Shown here piece by piece: positions 26,101 to 35,876 of a stretch of 64,000 bases of DNA; positions within the stretch are counted from its first letter, which is position 1; the number at the start of each line of letters is the position of its first letter. Source of the DNA: Aulostomus chinensis (Eukaryota > Chordata > Actinopteri > Syngnathiformes > Aulostomidae); contig JBBMOA010000016.1 in assembly GCA_037954235.1 (NCBI GenBank), forward strand, positions 20,676,383 to 20,740,382, in the 5' to 3' direction. Made by a program: the position numbers and the translations under genes. The notes below the pieces were generated by a model that ran no database searches, was not told the origin of the DNA, and saw nothing but the letters and a program-made list of their open reading frames with translations.

Positions 26101-29100
26101 TAGCCAGCAGCCTAGTTCTTTGATTTTGCCCTCTGTTTTGTTTTCTTTCTCTTTTTTCGTTCCGTGAAAGTCTAACACGTGTGGTTTTAACCAATCAAAA
26201 CTAACAATTCTGGTAACGTGACCCACGTGTCCGTCTGTCAGCCAACTAGAAACGCCTCGCATGCGGAGATGTGCTCATGGGCACGACTCCGTGTCAAGGC
26301 AGTTTCACTCTGAACGCGCAAGGCGCAGGCGTCTGCCGCGTTCAGAGTGAAACCGCCTTCAGACGTCGTTTTCTTTATTTAATATGGGATTTTGACAGCT
26401 CCCTTCTCCTCCTTTTTTTAACGGAACTCTGTTCCGGCCGTGAATATTTTACCGGAACTACGCTCCGGCCCGTTCTGGCTCACTTTCACCCCTGCTTGAA
26501 CCTAAGTCTTACTTGGATGCTAAAATCTAGTTTTGTCCTCCAAACTGCTCCTTGAAATTGTGAGGACTGGCCAAAATATCCCTACATTCCAAAAATGTCT
26601 TCACTCTGTTGAAAACATATTCTGGTCCTCACTATGTAGCCACTATAAGAACACACACTACATTTAACTCACCTTAGGGTATTTTTTTCATGTACATTAA
26701 TTTCCTGAAGACCTTTTACTTACCTGTCTCAATGACAGTGGTGTCGGAATGTGTCCTAAAACCCATGAAATGAGCTTGCACTGTTGGGCAGCCCTCATCT
26801 CATTTTAACAGTCTTTTTTAACATTTTGTTTTTCTTGACAGCATTATATACTTCAATATGCTGCAAAAGGAATATTTTTTTGAAGTGTCTTCCACTCATG
26901 GTGCTGAAGGAAACTTGATTGAAAAATGATTCAATTTACGTTAATTTAATTAACAGGGACAATTAAACTCCTAAAGTATATGAATGTTGTAAAGTTTAAG
27001 TGGTGTATCACATCACATACAGTATTGGACTGTTCACTCTGCATGTTTGTTATAGTCGTTGACAGAGTTTTGCCCTTCCTCTCAAAGGTCACTACCCCAA
27101 GCTGGTCTTCCACTTTGAGCTAAAGAGGAGCATCCTCTACTTCATCCTGGAGACGTATGTCCCCTCCAGCCTGCTGGTTGTCCTTTCATGGGTCTCCTTC
27201 TGGATTTCCCTGTCTTCTGTTCCAGCACGTATTTGTATAGGTATGGGAGGAACCAAAACATCCTGAGCAGATGGCTTTGTCATTTTTTTTTTTGTAGTCA
27301 CTGGTGATTGTTGCTAAAGAATCCAAACTGCGGGCAACAATTGTTGGTTTTGGTTTGGGGGTTGAAGAGAGCATCTGTGACACGATTTTATGTAGCGGGA
27401 ACATCCCAACATAGATTTTCTCTGTTGAATTACATCAACACCAACTGCTCAAACCGACACAACCTGAAGCTATCCTACTTCATGGCGCACTGGATATAAA
27501 GGAATTCATTTCAATAGTTTCAGGGGATGGTTTGCTTTTTTGTGTTTTTTCCTTGTTCACATCAGTGTAAGGTTGCCAGGCAACTCCAGGATGTCAGGAT
27601 GAAGAAAGAGCTCATTCTTAAACTTGTTTTCTAGGCATTTCAGTTTGTGCACAACTACTTAATTACTCAGTTTTTGAAACAATAGTGGCCATTTCAAAAA
27701 CTCTTTGGCACGAGTGCAGTACGTTGTTTTGTTGTGCTTCCAGACTTTGTGCTGAGCTAATCACCTCTCTTTCAAGCACATTAGCTACTGTACAACTATG
27801 AGAACAGCATAAAATGCATTTCTTTCATCCATCCATCCATTTTCTATACTGCTTATCTGTTAAGGGTCATGTGGGTGGGGGGTGGAGGAGCTGGAGCTTA
27901 TCCCAACTCTCATTGCGCGAAAGGTGGGTTTCACCCTGAATGGGTCGCCAGTCCATCGCAGGGCCCTCACAGCAATTAGGAGCTCAGTATCTTGCTCAAA
28001 GATACTTTGACATGGTCACCGGGGGAACTGAGGATTGAACCAGTGATGGTTTGAAAAATAAAGTTAAAAGGAATTCTGAAATATATCTGTTAATTTCCTC
28101 AATTGTTCAAAGACTTTTAACAAGCACCAGAGCTCCAGACAGGTTGTAAATGTGAGGACTCAGTGGATCAGGGTGAAATTCAGAAATGATAGTCATGTGA
28201 TGGATGGAAGAGTCCAAATCACCCCCCCCCCCCCAAAAAAAATCCAGTCATTTACTTGTTTCCAATCAGGGATAAATAGATAGATGGTAAAGGAGCTGTT
28301 AATAGCATATCCGAAGAGTTTCTACATGTAGGGCTGAAAGCTATGTTGAGACGATGTGAATGTTCAGAATTAAAAGGAAAAATTTCAAGCAGGAGCAAAA
28401 GGACAGGAAGAAGAGATTACATCACCACTTAGCTATTGAAGAATAACAAATTGAGAATTACAGGCAAGCATCCAGATGGTTTACATTCATAAGGAAGTCT
28501 CGAAAATGTGTACTATGTTCTTCTTGTCTGTAGAAGTTACAGAGTCAAAACAACTTTTCATTAAGTTTCCCATCTAGGAGTAACCCAGCTAGTTTGGAAA
28601 TTCTTCAGTGTTTTGTATTTACTGAAAAATACACTAGAATATGAAGGGAAACCTTTTTTTTCAGTTACATTATGATTGTGGATGGCTTTTTTCCTTTGCA
28701 GCCTGAATGGCAATGAAGTAATGCCATTCAGGCTCAGAGAAGTCATGAACTTAAGTGTTTCACAAAGTTGAAGCAAGAAAAATGTTTTGCATGGCCTTTG
28801 TCCTGGGTTATTTTTAGTCCTGTGCAGATGGAAAATCACCCCAAGTTCTCACCCAGTAAAACTTGCCGCCATTGGTATTGTGTTATTGGCAGTACTGACG
28901 CTAAATGGCTGACTCTCTTCTGTCTCGAGGAGGTTGTCATGATGCTCGGCCCCAGCAGTTGGGGACAAGCCTCCTGTTTTACCCCTGGTTTCAACCTGCT
29001 GCTGCTCACCTGTCCAAACTACGATTTCCTTTTTGTCTTCATTTTGTTTTGGGGGTACTATAAATGTTAGCATTGCAGAAGATAGCAACGTATATCACCT

Positions 29101-30408
29101 CTTCAGAAGCTAGCAGAATTGGGCTGGCACTGCAGCAGCTAGCAGAATTGGGCTGGCACTGCAGCAGCTAGCAGGGTTATGTTAGCACTGCAGCAGCTTT
29201 TATGTAGGATATTATGTGGTGCTGTATGTTATTTTTTTTAAATTTGTTAACACAAAATATTCAATAGCATTTGAGCCTTTTTCTCGGTACTATTTTGCTT
29301 TTCATTTATTTATTGCAGTGGTAGTTTTTATTTGTGTGCTCATTATGTTTGATTTGGCTTCGTGTCTGATAGCCATGACAATTTTGGGATTATATAATCC
29401 CAAAATAGTAGATTATACGGGATTGGGATAATATAATCCAAAAATAGATCCGGCCACTACTTTTGGTCCGCCCTTGCAAGCAAGTCATTATTTTTTCACA
29501 CATTGTTGGTGATGGCAGTCTTTTTGTGTTCCAAGAGAGACCCGGTCACATAAAAACAGAACTTTCCCTGTGTTCCTGATTATTAACCTTTATTTATACT
29601 GTAACAGTAAAGGTCAAAGGATTTTTGATTCATCAGTGTGTCTTTCTGCATTAGGAGTGACAACAGTACTGACCATGACCACTCTGATGATGGGGGCCCG
29701 TACGTCACTGCCCAACGCCAATTGCTTCATCAAGGCTATCGATGTGTACTTGGGAATCTGCTTCAGTTTCATCTTCGGAGCGCTCATTGAGTACGCTGTG
29801 GCCCACTTCTGCACGCTCACTTATGCCGACTCACACATGCTCATGGTGAGACCCTCCGGACTGTGCTGTCTTGTCGTTCACTGTTGTGGTCTTTGCTGTT
29901 GTCATCACCATCATCATCATCATAATCATCATCATCGTCGTCATTGCATTTCTTTGTAAGTTAAACAAGTGATTAATCTTGGTTTTATTTTACGTGTCGT
30001 ATGTTATTCTACATGTAGCGAAATCTTTTTTGTTTTTGCCCCCCGCAGTACGGCCACGCAATGCATGACTTTGATGATGAAATGAACGGAATCGTCACCA
30101 CTGTCTCTAGTCACAGAGCCAAGAGACGCAAAGAACCTGCTTCAACTCCTCCTGCTGCTCCCGCCTCCACAGAACTCTGTGTTAGCCCATCCAGCCCCTC
30201 AGGCAGTGAGCCCAAGCCTGAGGCGTCCCCTCCGGAGCCCACCAACTGGTGCCTCACTGTTCTGGCCACCCTTCGCAAAGTGCTCCGCTACATCAACTGT
30301 TGTCATGTGGAGAACCCCCACCATATAGACAACTACTCAAGAGTCACCTTCCCTCTGTCCTTTGTAATGGTTAATCTTCTTTACTGGACATATTATCTGT
30401 ACTTTTAG
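12238..30408 (+). CDS. gabrp: GABA-A receptor subunit, pi-like (8 coding exons; 5' exon missing)
   Basis: Ligand-gated chloride channel subunit of the Cys-loop family, acting in the plasma membrane as part of a pentamer. Exons 12238-12350, 14037-14104, 17530-17747, 21299-21381, 25333-25470, 27088-27240, 29655-29845 and 30049-30408 join in phase with GT-AG junctions; sizes of 68, 83, 138 and 153 nt match the conserved vertebrate GABA-A exon pattern. Visible are DYTATIFLRQRW, WVPDTFIVDSKKSF, the Cys-loop CNMDLTKYPMDKQTC, M1 (ILYFILETYVPSS), M2 (VTTVLTMTTLMMGAR), M3 (CFIKAIDVYLGICFSF) and M4 ending YWTYYLYF. NGT and NES are possible N-glycosylation sites. No lost key residue or stop was seen. 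The match to pi is close throughout except in the M3-M4 loop. Fish zeta is the main alternative name. The signal-peptide exon was not identified, so the 5' end is open. Confidence 0.88.
14037..14104 (+). CDS. gabrp: GABA-A subunit exon b (68 nt): first beta strands
   Basis: Codes (N)GPVTVGMSLDIASIDTISEINM, the first strands of the extracellular domain. The 68-nt size is that of the equivalent exon across the family. The acceptor is TTCCTAG and the donor is GTAAGA. Confidence 0.92.
14287..14306. repeat. Poly-C/poly-G tracts (representative)
   Basis: A run of 20 C. Similar runs of 10 or more C or G occur at about 8163, 18098, 28222, 36299, 37246, 39325 and 51647. Their exact lengths are likely unreliable in any assembly. 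Confidence 0.9.
14792..14831. repeat. (GAT)n trinucleotide tract
   Basis: About 13 GAT units, intronic. The poly-Asp ORF here is not a gene. Confidence 0.93.
14945..14984. repeat. (GA)n-(AT)n microsatellite
   Basis: A short GA run leading into about 15 AT units; intronic. Confidence 0.92.
16026..16198 (+). mobile_element. tRNA-headed SINE, short copy in a GABA-A gene intron
   Basis: Same head (GTGCAGTGGTTAGCACTG) and tail (GGGATAGGCTCCAGCCCCCC, then AAAATGGATGGATGG) as the copies near 4.3-4.9 kb. A 12-bp duplication TGGAAAACACAT lies at 16014-16025 and 16199-16210. The middle part is deleted. Confidence 0.9.
16751..16803. repeat. 18-bp perfect hairpin
   Basis: Arms AAGAAAATATACATGCAG (16751-16768) and CTGCATGTATATTTTCTT (16786-16803) with a 17-base loop. 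It is too short for a typical pre-miRNA and may be the relic of a small inverted-repeat element. Confidence 0.88.
17424..17454. repeat. gabrp: (GT)n microsatellite just upstream of a coding exon
   Basis: About 15 GT units. The 3' end is about 75 bases before the acceptor of exon c, inside the usual branch-point neighbourhood. Confidence 0.95.
17530..17747 (+). CDS. gabrp: GABA-A subunit exon c: ligand-binding domain core
   Basis: Codes DYTATIFLRQRW through NGTVLYALR. It includes the WVPDTFIVDSKKS segment and a possible N-glycosylation site, NGT. The acceptor TTGCAG lies about 75 bases after a long GT microsatellite. The donor is GTGAGA, and the last Arg codon is split AG/G. Confidence 0.95.
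19945..20075 (+). repeat. Interspersed repeat (TTCCTGTTTTATTTTGAAA family), copy 2
   Basis: Shares TTCCTGTTTTATTTTGAAAT and a following CATTAATTTGTC segment with copy 1. It is directly followed by a long CA microsatellite. Confidence 0.45.
20085..20143. repeat. (CA)n microsatellite
   Basis: About 29 CA units in the intron between exons c and d. Confidence 0.95.
20600..20840 (-). repeat. Interspersed repeat (same family), copy 3, inverted
   Basis: The minus strand reads CTTTATTTTGAAATTCCTTC, then CTTACGTCTTGGTTGGC and TTACTTCCTGTCCTCATAGG. It faces copy 2 across about 600 bases, so the two could form a large fold-back in the GABA-A pre-mRNA. Confidence 0.45.
21299..21381 (+). CDS. gabrp: GABA-A subunit exon d (83 nt): Cys-loop
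   Basis: Codes ITTTVACNMDLTKYPMDKQTCTLQLES. Its two cysteines, 14 residues apart, form the family's signature disulphide loop. The split Trp codon (T/GG) joins the next exon in frame. The 83-nt size matches family members. Confidence 0.96.
21533..21569. repeat. (GT)n-(G)n tract
   Basis: GT units running into about 14 G residues, 150 bases after exon d. A similar shorter GT-G8 tract is at 21433-21461. Confidence 0.92.
21570..25332. other. gabrp: Intron between exons d and e
   Basis: About 3.8 kb of unique, AT-rich sequence with poly-T and poly-A runs. Nothing beyond simple repeats was recognised. Confidence 0.6.
25333..25470 (+). CDS. gabrp: GABA-A subunit exon e (138 nt): strands 8-9 and loop C side
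   Basis: Codes (W)GYNINDVMFYWTRGNESVSG...YETG. The NES triplet is a possible glycosylation site. The donor GTAACA is weaker than the others but keeps the exact 138-nt family size and correct phase. Confidence 0.93.
25606..26494. mobile_element. Non-autonomous or decayed hAT element, complete with TIRs and TSD
   Basis: The 15-bp perfect inverted repeats CAGGGGTGAAAGTGA (25606-25620) and TCACTTTCACCCCTG (26480-26494) are flanked by the 8-bp duplication CTTGAACC at 25598-25605 and 26495-26502. CAGGGG-type ends plus 8-bp TSD define the hAT superfamily. At 889 bp it is too short for a whole transposase. Minus-strand ORFs at 25831-26070 and 26012-26194 are Lys/Arg-rich but not recognised. It sits in an intron of the GABA-A gene. 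Confidence 0.93.
26296..26359. repeat. Strong hairpin inside the hAT element
   Basis: Arms 26296-26318 and 26337-26359 (23 bp each, one mismatch) flank an 18-base GC-rich loop. The arms read AAGGCAGTTTCACTCTGAAC and its complement. The element is much more GC-rich here than in the rest of the intron. Confidence 0.85.
27088..27240 (+). CDS. gabrp: GABA-A subunit exon f (153 nt): M1
   Basis: Codes (G)HYPKLVFHFELKRS, then M1 (ILYFILETYVPSSLLVVLSW) and the start of M2 (SVPARICIG). The intracellular M1-M2 linker PAR is typical of anion-selective Cys-loop channels, so chloride permeability is expected. Confidence 0.96.
27828..28050 (-). mobile_element. SINE with a different head but the shared GGATGG tail
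   Basis: The minus strand starts near GGTTCAATCCTCAGTTCC (B-box-like) and TTGAGCAAGATACTGAGCTC. It continues into GGACTGGCGACCCATTCAGG and ends GATAAGCAGTATAGAAAATGG then ATGGATGG. The 5' segment resembles the element at 42.4-42.65 kb. Confidence 0.65.
28700..28734. repeat. 13-bp perfect hairpin
   Basis: AGCCTGAATGGCA and TGCCATTCAGGCT are separated by nine bases. Intronic, between the M1 and M2-M3 exons. Confidence 0.85.
29108..29194 (+). repeat. 29-bp tandem repeat, three units
   Basis: The unit begins AGCTAGCAGAATTGGGCTGG and ends CACTGCAGC. Units 1 and 2 are identical. Unit 3 differs at several positions (GGGTTATGTTAG in place of GAATTGGGCTGG). Confidence 0.9.
29381..29406. repeat. 26-bp perfect palindrome
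   Basis: ATTTTGGGATTATA followed by its exact complement. A related imperfect copy (GGGATAATATAATCC) follows at about 29424-29438. It lies about 250 bases upstream of the M2-M3 exon. Confidence 0.88.
29655..29845 (+). CDS. gabrp: GABA-A subunit exon g: M2 and M3
   Basis: Codes the pore-lining M2 (VTTVLTMTTLMMGARTSLPN) and M3 (NCFIKAIDVYLGICFSFIFG), ending in HFCTLTYADSHMLM at a donor GTGAGA. It closely matches the pi-type M2-M3 sequence. Confidence 0.96.
30049..30408 (+). CDS. gabrp: GABA-A subunit last exon: short M3-M4 loop, M4 and stop
   Basis: Begins YGHAMHDFDDEMNG. A Ser/Pro/Ala-rich basic stretch (RAKRRKEPASTPPAAP) follows, then SLSG-like and LRYINCCHVENP segments, then M4 (YSRVTFPLSFVMVNLLYWTY) ending at TAG. 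The NP-x(2)-hydrophobic-D-x-YS motif before M4 is shared with mammalian pi. The loop is low in similarity to the rest of the family, as is normal for this cytoplasmic region. Confidence 0.93.
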   Translation, partial: YGHAMHDFDDEMNGIVTTVSSHRAKRRKEPASTPPAAPASTELCVSPSSPSGSEPKPEASPPEPTNWCLTVLATLRKVLRYINCCHVENPHHIDNYSRVTFPLSFVMVNLLYWTYYLYF

Positions 30409-32482
30409 CATTAGCTGGAGTGCACGTGTCCTAGAGAGTGTGAGACAGCGTGTTTTTAGACAAGAAGTTAATGTATGTATGAACTGTTGGTGTTAAGTTC
30501 TGAGATGAGTGTTTCTGCGTTTGGATTCATGAGTGGAAGTGGTCATACAGAAAGAAAAGGTAGTACTTGTGACTATAGCTCCTTTTTTCAATATTGTCCT
30601 TTACTTGAATCGAGACATTGCTCTAAAATTGATACCGTTTTATTTTTTTCTCTATCCAACGCTGACTGGCGAGATTTGATCAATTTTAAATCAGACCAAC
30701 AAAATAACCATTTTCCCACTGAAGTATGATTTAATTTTTGTTGAATTAACCCATTGTAGTACATGTTTCTGCCCCACGTGGAGACGATGGAGCTGTGATT
30801 TACTGCGGAATGACTGAATTCTCTGCCGTCGTTGAGGGACAGCAAAAGCCCATTCCACTATGAGTCTTTGTTGTGATGGATTGATATTATATTCATTTCC
30901 ATTTCTGCCCACAGGTACAACATCTAGAGTGAAATAGGAAAAATAATGGATGTGAGAGGAGGGGAGGAAAAAAGAGAGACAAGGGAGATGGAAAAACAAC
31001 CCAAAAGACTACACAACAGTCATGCAAGGACAATCATTTCTTTCCAGTAGCGTAACAAGCCAGCAGCAGGCCCCTATACATGATGGTCAAAGTGGGCATG
31101 GTCTGTCAAATCAAACATAATGTAAATCTTGCAAACAGACAGCAGTGCTCTGAGAAGAGACAAAATAGCACGGTCATGCCAAATGAAAATGATTTGTATT
31201 CAATGTATGGCAGAGGGCTGCCCGAGGGTCCAGTGTGGTCCCAGGCCGCGATGCAGCTGATTTTCCTGCAAATAGGCTACTTTTGACTTTGTGTCTTCTT
31301 GCCGTTGACATCATTCTGTTCTACATGTCTCTAAATAATTGTTAATCCAGTGCACCACATCGTCTCTCTGTCTGTATTCCTGCTGTAATTGACACTTTCG
31401 TGGCCTTTGGTCCCTTTAGTTGTATTTTGGAAATCCACCGTCACTTTTTGAACCACAGAAGTGTTCATTATCAACTGATTATTACAGTATTTCATTACAT
31501 TTCAATACATCTAAATCAGCAACAGTATGCCATTATTTATTTATTTATTAAAGTGAATCTTGATACTGTGAATTCAATTTTCATCATTTTTAATTTTATT
31601 CATTAAGTACGAGTTGGTTATGAGTTATGAGATAATATTTTTAAGTCATAGTGCCTGTTTATCTGGTGATCAAGACATCGCAGAAGTTGGAATTCCCACC
31701 CAGAAACGTCAGTGCGTTCACTCAGAGAGCAAAAAGGGGACCAACTCTAGCTCAAGAGAAAAGTTGGCTAAAAGTTAGCATGTAGAACACTGTTACATTC
31801 CACATATTGCAACAAAGAGCTAAACGTAAACCTATTTCACGTCGAAAGTACCCATTAAATTGTGCACTAAAATGTTAGAAAGTACCATTAAAATAGTTAC
31901 ATTACTAAGGCCACTGTCTTTGAAGTTGAGACATCAAGTTGGAGAAAATGGAGCTCTGAAGAGATACATGATTTTCTGACTGGTAATTTCTGAGGAAGAC
32001 GCTAGATGTTAATCGAGCGACTTCTGAGCTGTCTTGAATGCAGCATAAACATAAGGTCAACACCTAATGAACTCTCAGCCAATCACACACTTCCTAGCAA
32101 GACTCAAAACCTGCCACCATATTTAACCTGTTAGCATCTGTTAGCGAGAGCAACAACAAATCAAAATAAATCAAGAGTCAATCACTTATTATGGTTTCAA
32201 TACACACCAGCATAAACATATCAATATTACTTTAGGTAGATACATTAGCATGAGCATGTCAAATTCTTTAACTTTAGAAAGTACACAAATGACTCCTTGT
32301 AAAGAGTTAAAAACTGCATTAAGCAACCTTCCCCATTGGCTAACTCACTAGCCTGGGCTAGTATCAAGTATCAAATGCAATGTTACCTAGCTGGATCTTT
32401 TGGAGTTTTCTCTGCAATGTCCTGATTTAACATGTTGATCCATAAGACAACATTATTTGTTAAAAAAACAAACTTATTTCCA

Positions 32483-32484
<2 letters not shown>

Positions 32485-32527
<43 letters not shown>
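32485..32527. repeat. (AT)n microsatellite
   Basis: About 20 AT units in AT-rich intergenic DNA. Confidence 0.94.
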
Positions 32528-32529
<2 letters not shown>

Positions 32530-33011
32530 TTAAATAATGAAATTAAATATGTATAATTGAAATTAGGCCCTAAATGTGGATGGAAACAACAATTATAAGA
32601 AATATTAAAATAAATTTTAAAAAAATGACTTTATGCATCAGACTTTATCAACAGCAAAGAAATTATGCTGGAAATAAGTGTTTTTTTCCCCCATCCTCCT
32701 ACTTCTTACTCTTTGAGAGTGTTGATTATAGAGTCTTCAATATAAATTGACAGTATGCTATGTACAAAGATATGCTGACAGTATGGTAGTGTTTCTCTCT
32801 GAAGTGCGATTGTTAGTACTAGATGTGTTCAACATGGTAGCGTGATTTGAATATGAATGAACTGTTCTGGTATTTCAACAGGATGTCATCATCATCATCA
32901 TCATCATCTGTGCATTAACCCAACGGTCATTGATATTCTAAATGTGAGGTATCACTGTACTAGTACCGTGGAGCTCCTCTGTTTTTATAATAATCTGTCT
33001 GTCATCTTCTA

Positions 33012-33015
<4 letters not shown>

Positions 33016-33058
<43 letters not shown>
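33016..33058. repeat. (GT)n microsatellite
   Basis: About 21 GT units, about 110 bases after a short (TCA)n run at 32885-32906. Confidence 0.94.
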
Positions 33059-33059
<1 letters not shown>

Positions 33060-34284
33060 CAATGATTTATTGGCTGATGGGGATTTGAACCAAAGAACCA
33101 AAGATTCCACTATGATTTTTCCATTCCTCTTGGTTCCTGTTTAGTTTCTCAGCGTTGGGAGATTTTAAGTGCATTTTCAAATGTTAATAACATGATTCAG
33201 CATTATTCAGAAACAGCATGCAGGCAATGAGCAAATGAACATTTCTCATCAGAGCTCAGATATAAAACAGGGTTCAGTTTAACAACAAAGATGCATGTTT
33301 ATTTATTGCTGTATTCAGTATAAGTGTAACATATTCAGTCATTTAAATTCCATTTAACCATGATGCAAAAGTCAGAGGCTCCATTATTGAACACCATTTG
33401 ATGTGCAGTGAACATTACAGGAAGCTAAATTGGTGGTATCTATCAATATGTTGCCTTTTGACATAGTTTGAATTCATATCTCTGCTGCAGCGCTTCTGTT
33501 TTTTTTTTAAATATATTTTTGAATATGCCACCAAACTTTTAGATTCTGTCCTTGCCTGATGATAATAGATACATAGGATTTACTTTCTCTTCTTCTTGCA
33601 TGGTTTTTGAAATGTAACTTTAATTTCTTCTTTGCCTGATTTGTTTTTTGCTTTAATATGATGGAGAAAACTAATCAAATGCTTTGATTGTTAATGATGC
33701 AACTCTGTTTCGGGGTCTCACCTGAATCCGTAAGGGTCAGGATCTTCAAACTTATGTTGTCATTTTCCGTTTTTTTGAACAGTGACAGTGTTCATTTGCC
33801 TCTGACTGAGCTGTGTCTCCTCTGGTGAACACTGACACATTGAAAAGGGTAATGAGATACAATACCAGACTGTCAGGTTTTATACAATACAGCACCATGG
33901 TTGCAGTTTTGATAGATTTCTTAGTGAATAGTTCAAGAAATGAATGCCAATATGGAGCCAAAGAACTAAAAGAGAATCCACTGAGGCTTCAAATGGAACA
34001 TTTTGTCATGATGAAGATGACAACGGTGAAGCATCAGTGATTCTTCTACCTTAGCATGGCTCTATGGTTGCGACTTTATACTCTAACGGACACCACTGGA
34101 CTGGTTACAAATCCTCAAGGACAGTGTGAAAATTTACAGAAACTAAAGGATGACACAGAACATTGCAGGAAGCATTGCCTGGATATATTTGAAGCAGCTT
34201 TCAGCACCATGGGAACTGAAAATTAAAAAGGGATAAAGTTACTCCTGATGGACTTCCCTTTTTCCGTTTCATGTTGTGGGACGT

Positions 34285-34480
34285 GTCCAATAAAATGCCT
34301 CAAGGTGACATTGGCTACCGACCTCACAGTTCCTGGGACGTCTTCATGTGAAATGTATTTATATACCGTAGCACCATGGTAATATACTGTAGGTATTTGG
34401 TTTGCTTAAACTGCTGTAAATAAATACTAATAATATGCATGTTAACTAGATGTATGAATATGAATGATAGCAATAAAAGC
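34285..34480 (+). promoter_or_regulatory. Candidate poly(A) signals, possible end of the GABA-A subunit 3' UTR
   Basis: Three AATAAA motifs lie close together (CCAATAAAATG, GTAAATAAATAC and GCAATAAAAGC), after unique sequence that looks like a 3' UTR. No other + strand gene ends nearby, so they could end a roughly 4-kb 3' UTR of the receptor gene. This is inference from motif clustering and position. Confidence 0.3.
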
Positions 34481-35876
34481 TTTTATGTTGTATGTTATGT
34501 CATTTTGACATGCATTTCTGTGTAAAGAGCACTTCAACAGAGCTGGAAGTGCAGTGGTTGGACCTTCAAGTATATGTGTTGCAGCAGAATTTAAGTATAA
34601 TACAAACGCCACTAATGACTTTCCATGGATGAAACTAGAAATACTGCAACGTGTTTGTATGCCTCTCACACTGACCTTTGACCACCACAATTTTTCTCAC
34701 TTCATCCTCAAGAACCAGTGGGCGTTTGAGCCAAATTTGAAATGATTCCCTCAAGGCGTTCCAGAGAAATCATGTTAACAAGAATAGAGTGGACTGAGAG
34801 TTTGAGCTGCCGTTAGTGCAGAGGCATAAAAAGTGAATGACATAATTTCCCAGAATAAATCTTTCAAGACATTTCATATACAATATTATTAGTGAATACG
34901 AGGATTTTAACTCTAGTTACTCAACTAACACTGTTTATAAATAGGATCAAAATGGTCACACACTATGAGACAGCAATGCAATTGTGTCTGCATGCACCAA
35001 AGGAGCACAAAATATACATTTAATTAGAGCAAACAAAACAATGCTGTTATTATAATTATATAGCTATAATTAGATTTTCTCCCCTGGGTGAAGAATAGCT
35101 GTGATTGTACAGAGCAGACAGCCTTGCACTGTAAACAAGACAGACTGCTTGTGTTGCTTGCGGAGAATATACAGTGTGTTAGTCTCTCAGCTGAAAGCAG
35201 AAATGGAAATAATCCTGAATCAATCTCTGAAGGCCGACTGCCAACCTTCCATTCCTTATAGCAATCCCTGAATCCGGAGGGGCAAAGAGAGTGATGGTAC
35301 AGGGCCAGATTTTATAAAGGAGAAGAAGCAGTAGGAGGAAAACCGATAAAAATAGAGGAGGCAGCAGAAATGCCTGGATCAAAATGATCATTAAAACTCG
35401 AGGTCATGTATCTAAATCACAAAGCAGAATGCCCCAAGTAGGTGTTAACAGATTTATTTTGCATCACTTGGGATGAGTTATTGGAGATTAGACTCAACAA
35501 TTAAAGTCAACATGGTTATTTGTTAAGTGCAAAAATGAAGGAAAATAAATAAAGAACAATAATCAAGAAATCTATGTTAATTCAGACAAACACAAAACAA
35601 CATCCTTGAGGAGAAGTTCTGAGGTTGGGACCAGGCGTTTCTGATTCCAAAACAGCTGCTCCATCTGCCGAGCTAAATGCCTTCCTGGTGTGAGTGTGAG
35701 AAGTCCATGTAACTAAATAAATCAGTATTGAAGTACAAATGTGTTGAAGAGAACAGAGTGCTGGGGGATTGTGGGTATTTGAATTCATTTTCGCAAAGAT
35801 TGATCCCTTTATATATTTTACATTGACTTCCAAAAGACCCTTAATGGGAAGAAAGAAAAAGAGAACGTCTACCCAG

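Larger units (their letters stand above)
25490..26660. repeat. Older interspersed repeat hosting the hAT insertion
   Basis: The flanks read CTAACCCTAACC and CTTACTTGAACC on the left, and CTAAGTCTTACTTGG, TTGTGAGGACTGGCC and TTCTGGTCCTCACTATG on the right. These are wording typical of a common teleost intronic repeat with GAGGAC motifs. The hAT split it at CTTGAACC. Confidence 0.5.
30409..35876. other. Downstream of the receptor gene: possible 3' UTR and intergenic DNA
   Basis: Contains the AT and GT microsatellites, a TCA run and the cluster of poly(A) signals at 34.3-34.5 kb. No coding region is supported. Confidence 0.55.
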
